Source of the DNA: JBEKYD01 sp049509915
Lineage (GTDB): Bacteria > Acidobacteriota > Terriglobia > Bryobacterales > Bryobacteraceae
Reading direction: 5' to 3'
Assembly: GCA_049509915.1 (NCBI GenBank)
Contig: JBEKZL010000038.1
Location: forward strand, 1-35,250
Length of the DNA stretch: 35,250 nucleotides
Part shown: positions 7,943 to 15,392 of the stretch, in pieces
Layout of the letters: each line of letters starts with the position of its first letter
How positions within the stretch are numbered: position 1 is the stretch's first letter
Translations under genes and position numbers: made by a program
The notes under the pieces: generated by a model
Databases searched by the model: none
What the model was told of the DNA's origin: nothing
The model's input: the letters and a program-made list of their open reading frames with translations, nothing else

Positions 7943-8266
7943 CTTTCCGATTTCTTATTGAAATAATCGATTTCTAGCTGAGATACATTGGCCGATATCA
8001 CTACTATTAGTTGTGGTCGGCCGCCCAATCGGCTCGTTAGGCCGTTGTGATACAGGGCAATTACCCTGGTTGACAGGCTTGTATTTCTAAGTTAATTATT
8101 ATAACTGAATCCGGAACCCAACTTAAATAATTAGATTTCCACGATCATGATAGAAACCTAATTAGTTCTCCCTTTGCCCGGGACACCGCACGCGGTCCAC
8201 GGCCCGGTTGTCGGGTGAAGACACCGTGACTATTGCTTCGAAGAAGGGTACACGCAGAGGAGGCTT
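7943..8266. other. AT-rich intergenic region
   Basis: A 324-base stretch with no credible gene, clearly poorer in GC than its surroundings, especially 7943-8160. It holds an interrupted hairpin: GGCCGA at 7990-7995 pairs with TCGGCC at 8017-8022, plus an inner CAC/GTG. A TTGACA sequence at 8070-8075 is a consensus -35 box. The hexamer at 17-base spacing (TAATTA) matches a -10 box poorly, and a better one (TATTAT) sits 21 bases away, so a promoter for the downstream genes is only possible. Confidence 0.4.
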
Positions 8267-8623
8267 GTGGACATAGCAGAGATGGTTGCACATCTCCGTG
8301 CCGAACTGGACGACATCGACCACGCGATCCTGGCGCTGGAGTGCTTGACAGGCTTACGCCATCAGAAAGAAGAAAGGCCGCGGCAAGATCGGCAAGCCGA
8401 GACGGGCGCGGCGAGGGAGGTATCTCGGCCTCGTCCCGAAACCTTGCTGAGTAGCGCCGCGGATTACAAGAGCCTTGCGCACGCGCAGGCGCGGGCCGGC
8501 CGCGCGCCTTTTCCTGCCGGTTTGGAGAGGGCCGGCGGGATCCCGTTGGGTAACGACGCCGGGACGGAATTTCGGAGCGGAGGAGACGCCACGTCGAGGA
8601 TCGGAGAGGAGCGCCTTGGATGA
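8267..8623 (+). CDS. Small N-terminally coiled protein, probably frameshifted
   Basis: The start is a GTG at 8267 behind a strong AGAGGAGG (8256-8263). The first 26 residues (MDIAEMVAHLRAELDDIDHA and on to LALE) look like the helical start of a short acidobacterial protein type that usually ends in a Lys/Arg/Gly-rich tail. In this frame the sequence after residue 27 is unstructured and unfamiliar, and runs to an ATGA overlap with the kinase gene. In the +1 frame from about 8352 the sequence reads AYAIRKKKGRGKIGKPRRAR and stops at 8450, which looks like the expected tail. I infer a one-base insertion near 8351, with the natural product ending at 8450. The alternative is that the full 118-residue frame is real and coupled to the kinase. 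The function is unknown. Confidence 0.45.
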   Translation: MDIAEMVAHLRAELDDIDHAILALECLTGLRHQKEERPRQDRQAETGAAREVSRPRPETLLSSAADYKSLAHAQARAGRAPFPAGLERAGGIPLGNDAGTEFRSGGDATSRIGEERLG

Positions 8624-10245
8624 GCCCGTTCGAGCCGTCCCAACCGCCAGCATCGACAACCAATCGCAACTCCGCCGCCGCGCCGAAACTGGCGCGGGCC
8701 GATTTGCATATTTCCGGACAAATGTCCACCGCCGTTTTGGAGTCCGCGGCCCAAGCCATTATCGGCACGGACCGCGCCGGCGGAATCGTGCTCGCAAACC
8801 GCCAGGCGGAGGAGATGTTCGGCTATTCGCGCGAGGAATTGCTCGGCGCCTCAATTGAAATGCTGCTCCCACAGCGGCGGCGTTCGGCGCACGCCCGGAT
8901 GCGCCGCGCCTGTCTGGATGAGCCGCGCGCCCGTCCGATGGGGCGCGGGACCGACTTGTACGCGCGCCGCAAGGATGGCAGCGAGTTTCCGGTGGACGTG
9001 GGGCTGAGCCACATGGACACCACCGACGGGCTGTTCGCTATCGCGTTTGTCACCGACATCGGCCATCGAAAGCAACTCGAAGAACAGTTGCTGCATGCCC
9101 AAAAGATGGAGGCCGTCGGGCGCCTGGCAGGCGGCGTCGCCCACGACTTCAACAACATGCTGATGGCAATCTCCGGTTACGGGGCCATCGTCCTGGAGGG
9201 ACTGCCGGCGCGGGACCCGTTGCGGAACCACGTCGAGGAGATCCTCAAAGCGGCGAATCGAGCGGCGACACTGACGGGCCAGTTGCTGGCGTTTGGCCGG
9301 CGCCAGGTCATGCGGCCCCAGGTGATCAGCCTTAATACCTTGATCGTCAATACCGAGAAGATGCTCCGCCTGCTCATCGGCGAGGACATTGTGCTGGAAC
9401 TGATTCTGGAAGCCGGGCTGGGGAGCGTCAAAGCCGATCCGGGCCACGTCGAGCAGTCGATTGTGAACCTCCTGGTCAACTCGCGGGACGCCATGCCGGC
9501 CGGGGGCCGGATCATTATCGAAACCGCCAATGTGTCTCTCGATGAAGCCTATGCCAAGGCCAAAGCCGGCGTCGAGCCCGGCGAATTTGTAATGGTCGCC
9601 ATAAGCGACACGGGCGATGGCATGGATGCGGATGTCCAGCGGCGGATCTTCGAGCCGTTCTTCACCACGAAGGAACAAGGCAAAGGCACGGGCCTGGGGC
9701 TGGCCACGGTCTACGGCGCGATGAAGCAGCTCGGTGGCGACATCTGGGTATACAGCGAGCCGGGCAACGGTACCACCTTCAAACTCTACTTTCCCAGAGC
9801 GGATACCCCGGTCACGGCTTCGCCCGTTGCAGCGGTCCAGCCGGAGCCGCGCGGCGACGAGACCATTCTGGTCGTGGAGGACGAACCGTCGGTGAGAAAC
9901 ATTGCGGTGAAAATGCTGGCGCAGCTCGGATACGCGACGCTCTCGGCCGCGAGCGGCGCCCAGGCCTTGGAGATTGGCAAAACCCACCACGGCAGAATCG
10001 ACCTTTTGCTCACCGACGTGGTCATGCCGAACATGAATGGACGCCAGTTGGCGCGCGAGTTGGCTGGCGCGCGGCCAGAAATGAAAGTGCTTTACGTTTC
10101 CGGATATACCGAGAGCGCCGCGATCCATCATGGAATCGTCGATTCGAGCGACGCCTTCCTGCCCAAGCCATTCACCCGCGGCGTGCTGGCGAAGACGATA
10201 CGGAACGTTTTGGAAAACAAGCGGCTCCCTAATCGGGAAGGGTAG
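8620..10245 (+). CDS. PAS-domain hybrid histidine kinase
   Basis: A 541-residue cytoplasmic sensor kinase. A PAS domain spans about residues 35-150 (GTDRAGGIVLANRQAEEMFG and a C-terminal KDGSEFPVDV strand). HisKA has its phospho-His at H175 (GGVAHDFNN). The HATPase domain has its N-box around N283-N287 and G-boxes SDTGDGMD (329-336) and GKGTGLGL (354-361). A C-terminal receiver spans about 414-530 with acidic pocket E420/D421, phospho-acceptor D466 (LLTDVVMP) and K516 (FLPKPF). All catalytic residues are present. No membrane segment is seen, so the signal is probably cytoplasmic, sensed by the PAS domain. The start overlaps the preceding frame by ATGA. A DUF2934 gene follows after 5 bases. 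Its phosphotransfer target is not identifiable here. Confidence 0.93.
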   Translation: MSPFEPSQPPASTTNRNSAAAPKLARADLHISGQMSTAVLESAAQAIIGTDRAGGIVLANRQAEEMFGYSREELLGASIEMLLPQRRRSAHARMRRACLDEPRARPMGRGTDLYARRKDGSEFPVDVGLSHMDTTDGLFAIAFVTDIGHRKQLEEQLLHAQKMEAVGRLAGGVAHDFNNMLMAISGYGAIVLEGLPARDPLRNHVEEILKAANRAATLTGQLLAFGRRQVMRPQVISLNTLIVNTEKMLRLLIGEDIVLELILEAGLGSVKADPGHVEQSIVNLLVNSRDAMPAGGRIIIETANVSLDEAYAKAKAGVEPGEFVMVAISDTGDGMDADVQRRIFEPFFTTKEQGKGTGLGLATVYGAMKQLGGDIWVYSEPGNGTTFKLYFPRADTPVTASPVAAVQPEPRGDETILVVEDEPSVRNIAVKMLAQLGYATLSAASGAQALEIGKTHHGRIDLLLTDVVMPNMNGRQLARELAGARPEMKVLYVSGYTESAAIHHGIVDSSDAFLPKPFTRGVLAKTIRNVLENKRLPNREG

Positions 10246-10250
10246 GACCA

Positions 10251-10490
10251 ATGGCAAAACAACACGCAAAACTGACCGCTAGACACGATTCCGGCGCGGG
10301 GGGGCGGGGACGGCCCACGTCAACCGGCGACCGCGCGCAGTCGAGCTCCGCCTCGATTGCCGCGCTGGCTTACGAGCTCTGGCACGCCAGAGGCTGCCCG
10401 GATGGATCCCCCGAGACGGACTGGTTCCAGGCGGAGCAGCGCTGCAAAGCCGGGAAGAAACTGGAAGCGGCCACGCCCGGCACAACCTGA
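10251..10490 (+). CDS. DUF2934 domain protein
   Basis: 79 residues: a low-complexity, basic and Ser-rich N-terminus, then a DUF2934 core at about residues 35-65 (IAALAYELWHARGCPDGSPE followed by DWFQAEQR). The domain is short and helical, common in soil acidobacteria and proteobacteria, and has no known function. It begins 5 bases after the kinase stop codon, so it is probably cotranscribed with the kinase. It is intact and of normal length. Confidence 0.8.
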   Translation: MAKQHAKLTARHDSGAGGRGRPTSTGDRAQSSSASIAALAYELWHARGCPDGSPETDWFQAEQRCKAGKKLEAATPGTT

Positions 10491-10625
10491 GGAAACCGGC
10501 CGGTGTCGAGACCGCCGCACCCAGAACGCCTCGGTACTGTCTGTAGGCGCGAATCCCCTGCGCTCTAGGAAATGCCGTCCAGGGTTGCGGGTGAACCCAG
10601 GCGGGTCGCGGCTAGCCTGACTGGC

Positions 10626-10654
10626 CGTTCACGAAATGTATCAGAATGTGAACG
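10626..10654. promoter_or_regulatory. Inverted repeat abutting the DUF433 start, candidate operator
   Basis: A perfect 7-bp inverted repeat: CGTTCAC at 10626-10632 and GTGAACG at 10648-10654, separated by 15 bases and ending directly before the ATG at 10655. The half-site spacing of 22 bases is about two helical turns. This is the arrangement expected of an autoregulatory operator of a toxin-antitoxin operon. It could equally be a hairpin that occludes the start codon. Confidence 0.4.
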
Positions 10655-10885
10655 ATGCAGCTTTTTGATCGAATAACCTGGAACCCGAACCAGGTGAACG
10701 GCCAGCCATGCATCCGCGGCATGAGGTTGACAGTGAGGAGAGTAGTGGAGGCCGTGGCTCTGTACCCCAACCGGGAGGGACTCTTGCGAGATTATCCCGA
10801 ATTGGAGCTGGACGACCTCCAACAGGCGCTGGCGTTTGCCGCGGCGAACCTTGAGGACACTGCCGTGGAAGGCAACGCCGCTTGA
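10655..10885 (+). CDS. DUF433 protein, antitoxin of a DUF433/DUF5615 pair
   Basis: A 76-residue protein matching the DUF433 pattern: it starts with a region containing DRITWNPNQVNGQPCIRGMR, continues with LTVRRVVEAVALY, and ends with the helical LRDYPELELDDLQQALAFAA. DUF433 proteins are HTH-like and typically form the antitoxin partner of DUF5615 PIN-like toxins. The next frame opens at a TTG (10882-10884) overlapping this stop codon, and its product has DUF5615 features. No clear ribosome binding site precedes the ATG; the inverted repeat at 10626-10654 occupies that place. This gene is intact although its partner is not. Confidence 0.85.
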   Translation: MQLFDRITWNPNQVNGQPCIRGMRLTVRRVVEAVALYPNREGLLRDYPELELDDLQQALAFAAANLEDTAVEGNAA

Positions 10886-11273
10886 CGGATGCGGCCGCGA
10901 TCCGGCTGATTCTCGATCAGGGGGTACAGCGGGATGCCGCCCGGCAGTTGCGTGCCCTCGGATATGAATGTACTCATGTCGGCGAAGTCGGGATGTGGAA
11001 GGCCGCCGACCCGGATATTCTCGCGTTTGCCCTCGGGAGGGTCGCACCGTGGTGACTCTTGACGCCGACTTTCACGCCATCCTTGCGGTATCCAGGGCCC
11101 CTGGGCCTTCGGTGATCCGTTTGCGGATGCAGGGCTTGCGAGCGGCGGACACGGTCGGCCACGTTCGACGTGTGTTCGCCAAGTTCGGCGCGGATCTGAG
11201 GGGCGGAGCTCCGGTGACGGTGAAACAGCGTAAGACGACCTGTCACCGGCTGCCGATCGGCGGTCCCGGCTAG
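10882..11273 (+). pseudogene. DUF5615 PIN-like toxin broken by a one-base frameshift
   Basis: From TTG 10882 the frame encodes a DUF5615 N-terminus (IRLILDQGVQRDAARQLRAL, then GYECTHVGEVGM and ADPDILAFALGR) and stops at TGA 11053-11055. The continuation is in another frame: GRTVVTLDADFHAIL, then a strand containing PSVIRLR, through to TAG 11271-11273. Adding one G in the run around 11036-11041 (GGGAGGG) would join them as ALGRGRTVVTLDADF, which is exactly the family pattern. Both acidic nuclease motifs (LILDQ and LDADF) are preserved in the two halves. The gene is either inactivated, which would remove the need for the DUF433 antitoxin, or carries a sequencing error in a G-run. Programmed frameshifting is the least likely option. 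Confidence 0.78.
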
Positions 11274-11350
11274 CTGCTAGTCCTCGAGGCTTCATCAAAA
11301 CACACGCTGCCCGATTTGCGATACAGTGCGCATCAGGAGAACCGCTCGAC

Positions 11351-13669
11351 ATGAAAAAGGTGGTGCTGGTTTTTGCGGCCGGCATGGGTGCGGCGCTCGC
11401 GTTTCAGGCGAAGCGGCCGGTCGATTACGTGAATGCGCTGGTGGGCACGGCGCCGCTCGACGATCCGGCCCTCATCGGCAACGCGCCGCCGCCCGGAGAA
11501 GAGCTCTACACCGGCATGACCTCGCCCGGGGCGGTGTTGCCGCACGGCGTCGTCGATCTCGGCCCGGTGAACAAGAATCTCGACCTGGCTTACGACGCGG
11601 GCGTCGGTATGTCTTACAACTACACCCACCGCACCATGCTGGGCTTCACCGGTCCGCTCCAGGGCATGATGGTGATGCCGGTCGTCGGCGATTGGACGGT
11701 TCCCCCCGAACGCTCCGCTTCCTATTACGGCAAGGACAAAGAAAAGGCCGCCGCCGGATATTACACCGTCTATCTCGATGATTACCGCGTCAAGGTGGAA
11801 CTGACCGCCGGCGCCTGGACGGGCATGTATCGTTTCACCTTCCCGGCCAGCGAGCGGTCGCACGTGGTGATGGACCTCTCGCGCTCGGGCGGCAGCATGG
11901 AAGTGGCCGGCGACCGCACCGTTCGCGGCTGCGGGGAGCGCGCCATTCGCGGCCAGATTTCGGGCACCTCACAGCGCGGCACGGCGCGGACCTGCTTCGT
12001 GGCCGAATTCTCGAAGCCGTTTGCCGGTTTTGGCACCTTCCACCAGAACCCTCCCACCGGAGCCGGCCGCGGCCCGATTCTGGGCGGCAACTCGGTGAGC
12101 CCGGGTTCGCGGGCCGATTCCGGCAACTACGCCGGGGCGTATCTCGATTTCGCCACCTCGGAAGGCGAGCCGGTGCTAGTCAAAATCGCCGTCGGGGATA
12201 GTTATGAGACGGCGCAGCGATACCTCGAGGAAGAGAGCGCCGGCTGGAATTTCGACGCCATGAAGAAGCGCGCCGAGGAAGCTTGGGCGGCCAAGCTGAA
12301 CCGCATCGAAGTGAAGGGAGGGACGGAGAAGGAGCGCAGCTTGTTCTACTCCAACCTCTACCACTCGTTCGCCAGCCCGCGGCTGATCGCGCGCAAAGGC
12401 GACCGCTTGGCCGGTCTCGATGGACAGCCGCGCATCGCCGATCACGACCGCTACGGCCCGGTGCCTTTCTGGGATACCGGCCGCAACCAGATCGTGCTGC
12501 TGACGCTGGTCGAGCCGGAGGTGAAGGTGGATATCCTCGCCTCCACGCTCGACATGGCTAGGGAGTCCGGATACCTGCAGACTTCCTTTCACGGCGACCA
12601 CGGCGTTTTCATGTATCTCGGCGATTGGCAGCGCGGCTTGAAGTTCGATTGGGAATCGGCGTGGGAGTACCTGCGCAAGAACGCCGTGGACACGAAAGGC
12701 CCGCGGCGCAACCTGGAAGAGTATCTGCAAAAGGGGTACGTTTCCGACATCGTGGTGCCGAACCCCAGCCCTCCCTACGCCGCGGGCAACGCGGGCGTCG
12801 CCAAGACCCTGGAATACAGTTGGGACGATTACTGCCTGGCCATCTATGCGAAAAAGCTGGGCAAACAGGACGATTACCAAATGTTTCTGAAGCGCGCCGC
12901 CAATTATCGCAACGTCTTCGACTCTTCGGTGGGGTTCATGCGCGGCAGGACGGCCGACGGCAATTGGATCTCGCCGTTCGATCCCAAAGAGCCCTATTAC
13001 AACTTCATGATGAAAGAAGCGTCGGGCTGGGGCACGCTGTGGCTGGTACCGCACGACGTCGAGGGACTCATCAACTTACTGGGAGGGCGCGACAAATTCG
13101 ACGCCAAGCTGGATGAGTTCTTCACTACGCCGTATCGCCCCACGGGGATTTGCCGCGACTGCACCGGAATCATCGGCCAATATGTGCAAGGCAACCAGCC
13201 CGATCAGCAGGTAGCCTATTACTACGACTGGGGCGGACAGCCGTGGAAGACGCAGGCACTGGCGCGCCGCATTTTGCGCGACATGTACGGCAGCGACAAG
13301 TACGGCCTCGCCTTCCCCGGCATGGACGACCAGGGCTCGACTTCATCCTGGTACGTGCTGAGCGCGATGGGTTTCTACCCGGTGGACCCGGCCAGCCCCG
13401 ACTACATCATCGGCAGCCCCTTGTTCGACGAGGTAACCATCCACCTTGGCGGTGGCAAGGATTTCGTCATCGTTGCCAACGGCAATTGGGCGAAGAACAT
13501 CTATATCCAATCGGCGACTTTGAATGGAAAGCCGCTCGACAAGCCGTGGTTCAGCCACGCAGAAATCGTGAACGGCGGCAGGCTGATCTTCCAGATGGGC
13601 CCGTCGCCGAACAAGAGCTGGGGCAGCGCGCCGGATGCCGCGCCCCCATCGATGTCATCGGCGCGGTAG
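11351..13669 (+). CDS. Exported GH92-family glycoside hydrolase (alpha-mannosidase type)
   Basis: A 772-residue protein with a signal peptide (residues 1-19) and an AGGAGA ribosome binding site 11 bases before the ATG. GH92 landmarks are present in order: TSPGAVLPHG and the region around YNYTHRTMLGFTG in the N-terminal beta-sandwich, HGDHG and FDWESAWEYLRKNA in the barrel, the general-acid region MMKEASGW with E556 before LVPHDVEGL, YYDWGGQPWKTQ, and PGMDDQGSTSSWYVLSAMGF with D659/D660. GH92 enzymes are calcium-dependent exo-mannosidases. Here the usual GNEPSHH block reads GNQPDQQ (Gln616 for Glu), and the catalytic-base segment has one fewer Asp than the GDEDNG form. The linkage or sugar specificity may therefore differ. 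It is probably periplasmic and shows no operon partner. Confidence 0.88.
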   Translation: MKKVVLVFAAGMGAALAFQAKRPVDYVNALVGTAPLDDPALIGNAPPPGEELYTGMTSPGAVLPHGVVDLGPVNKNLDLAYDAGVGMSYNYTHRTMLGFTGPLQGMMVMPVVGDWTVPPERSASYYGKDKEKAAAGYYTVYLDDYRVKVELTAGAWTGMYRFTFPASERSHVVMDLSRSGGSMEVAGDRTVRGCGERAIRGQISGTSQRGTARTCFVAEFSKPFAGFGTFHQNPPTGAGRGPILGGNSVSPGSRADSGNYAGAYLDFATSEGEPVLVKIAVGDSYETAQRYLEEESAGWNFDAMKKRAEEAWAAKLNRIEVKGGTEKERSLFYSNLYHSFASPRLIARKGDRLAGLDGQPRIADHDRYGPVPFWDTGRNQIVLLTLVEPEVKVDILASTLDMARESGYLQTSFHGDHGVFMYLGDWQRGLKFDWESAWEYLRKNAVDTKGPRRNLEEYLQKGYVSDIVVPNPSPPYAAGNAGVAKTLEYSWDDYCLAIYAKKLGKQDDYQMFLKRAANYRNVFDSSVGFMRGRTADGNWISPFDPKEPYYNFMMKEASGWGTLWLVPHDVEGLINLLGGRDKFDAKLDEFFTTPYRPTGICRDCTGIIGQYVQGNQPDQQVAYYYDWGGQPWKTQALARRILRDMYGSDKYGLAFPGMDDQGSTSSWYVLSAMGFYPVDPASPDYIIGSPLFDEVTIHLGGGKDFVIVANGNWAKNIYIQSATLNGKPLDKPWFSHAEIVNGGRLIFQMGPSPNKSWGSAPDAAPPSMSSAR

Positions 13670-13694
13670 CGGAGTGCGTTGGGAACCCGGTTCG

Positions 13695-14363
13695 CTACGG
13701 CTGCAGCCTGAGGGTGGCTTTTCCCGCCGGACCGGCGTAAGTCAGCTCCATCGAGTCGATTTTCTCGATCTTACCCCGGTACTGGAAGAAAATCAGTCCG
13801 GCCTGAGGGAGCGGGCGGTCGCCTTCCGGCAGCGCGACCCTTTGTACCCGCTGCGCCCATCCGCGCTGGATCTCGATCGGGACCTTGGGCGGTGGAGGCG
13901 GATTCTTGGAATCGGCGGGCGGACCACTTGGTTCGCCGCTGTTCAGGACGGTTTTCTGCTTCGGCACGATGGGCTCAGACGGTGCCCACTCGGGATCCTT
14001 GACGGACTCGACCACCAAGCCGAACGGCTGGCTGGGCTGGGGCTTCTTCCCGTTGATGCGGAGCGAAAAGTCGGTGGCGGATATGGTGGCGCGCGCGCCC
14101 GGCGGGCCGAAGAATCCGATTTCGATCGCCACGTAGTCTTCGGTGGCAAGGGGCCCTTGCAGGGTCGGGACCGAGCGTCCGGTAAACTCGGCCGCGATCG
14201 TCACCGCGCCTGCCTGGGCGTGGTCCTGATACTCGGCCGGGCTCGGCCTGGGCGGCATGCCCTTGGCTTCGCTTTGGGCTTCCCTGGCCTGTGGGCTTTG
14301 CCCTTGCGTGCACAGGCAGATAGCGGCCAGAGCGCCGATTCTCAATAAAGGAGAAAGTCGCAT
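13695..14363 (-). CDS. Exported protein of unknown function
   Basis: 222 residues with a signal peptide (MRLSPLLRIGALAAICLC) and no other membrane segment. The body looks like one beta-rich domain, from EFTGRSVPTLQGPLATEDYV through FSLRINGKK to a proline-rich segment around residues 150-165. A conserved-looking end follows (LPQAGLIFFQYRGK and ELTYAGPAGKATLRLQP). I recognise the overall type from acidobacterial genomes but know no function or domain name. The ATG at 14363 directly precedes the signal peptide. The gene is convergent with the GH92 gene (25-base gap) and divergent from the amidohydrolase gene, so it is probably transcribed alone. Confidence 0.65.
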   Translation of the reverse strand: MRLSPLLRIGALAAICLCTQGQSPQAREAQSEAKGMPPRPSPAEYQDHAQAGAVTIAAEFTGRSVPTLQGPLATEDYVAIEIGFFGPPGARATISATDFSLRINGKKPQPSQPFGLVVESVKDPEWAPSEPIVPKQKTVLNSGEPSGPPADSKNPPPPPKVPIEIQRGWAQRVQRVALPEGDRPLPQAGLIFFQYRGKIEKIDSMELTYAGPAGKATLRLQP

Positions 14364-14450
14364 TCCAGCTTAGAAGCTAGCATACTTGACGGGATGGTTG
14401 GAGAGGCTGGCCATGGTGATAAATTAACGTGAGAGGTTAAGGCAAGTCTC

Positions 14451-15392
14451 ATGACAGGCAATCGACGTGAATTCCTGCGGGCGGCGGGCATTTCCGCGGC
14501 GCTTTCGGGACTGAAGGCGCAGCCATCCCGGGAGGACCTTTGGGGTGGCCCGGTTCTCGACCTGCATTTCCACATGCGGCGCGAGCCGAAGGCAAATGTG
14601 GCGCATTTGGATGGTTGCGGAGTGTCGAATGCGAATCTGCTCACCCGCGGCGACGCTGCCGGCGAAGTCCGCGCTCTCCAAGCCAAGTACCCGGGACGGT
14701 TTGTGTGGTTTGCCAGCGCGGATATCACCAAGCCGGATGCCGGGAAATTACTGACGCAGGCAGTCAAGGACGGCGCCGGCGGATTCGGCGAGATCAAGTT
14801 CCATGTCGCCGCCGATGGCGCCGAGTTGCGCCGCATGTACGCGCTCGCCGGCGAGCTCGATGTGCCGATTCTGATCCACTTCCAGGAAGTTCCCCACACT
14901 CCCACCGAAGGCGTCTTCGCCACCGGCTTCTAGCGTTTTGAGAGCATTCTGAAGGCCTATCCGAAGACCCGGTTCCTCGGACACGCGGATGCCTTCTGGG
15001 CGAATGTCAGCGCCGATTACGCCGACGATGTGGCCTATCCCACCGGCCCGATCAAGCGCGGCGGCCTGACCGACCGGCTGCTTTCCGATTATCCGAATCT
15101 GTTCGGCGATCTGTCCGCCAATTCCGGCAACAACGCGCTTTCGCGCGACCCCGAATTCACAGCCGACTTCCTGATCCGCCATCGCGACAAGCTCATCTTC
15201 GGCAGCGATTGCGGCTGCGCGGACGGGCACGGCGGCGGTATCGGGCAGCCTAACAACCCGGGCGCCAGCCGCCTGGCGGGCAAATGCGTGGCACGGGAGA
15301 CGCTGGCGCTGCTGAAGCGATCCACCTCGCCCGCTTTGTTCCGCCAACTGACCTGGCAGAACAGTCACAAGCTGCTTCGCATCAGCGCGTGA
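14451..15392 (+). pseudogene. Tat-exported TIM-barrel amidohydrolase interrupted by an amber codon
   Basis: One continuous frame of 313 codons is broken only by TAG at 14931-14933 (codon 161). The N-terminal part has a Tat signal (NRREFLRAAG) and the metal-binding HxH (H39/H41 in DLHFHMR), then LIHFQEVP. The part after the stop, in the same frame, continues the fold with RFLGHADAFW, FGDLSANSG and IFGSDCG, the remaining ligands of an Amidohydro_2 hydrolase. The sense codon was probably AAG or CAG (context GF-x-RFE). Unlike the selenoprotein gene, the stop is TAG at an unremarkable surface position with no recoding signal, so I read it as a nonsense mutation or sequence error. Its end overlaps the end of the convergent kinase gene by 11 bases. 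Confidence 0.8.

Noticed and set aside
11030..11060. Programmed frameshifting in the DUF5615 gene
   Set aside because: There is no classic slippery heptamer with a downstream structure, and one missing G in a G-run is the simpler explanation.
14931..14933. Pyrrolysine or programmed readthrough at the TAG
   Set aside because: No pyl genes are known for this group, the position is not catalytic, and no downstream recoding structure is evident.
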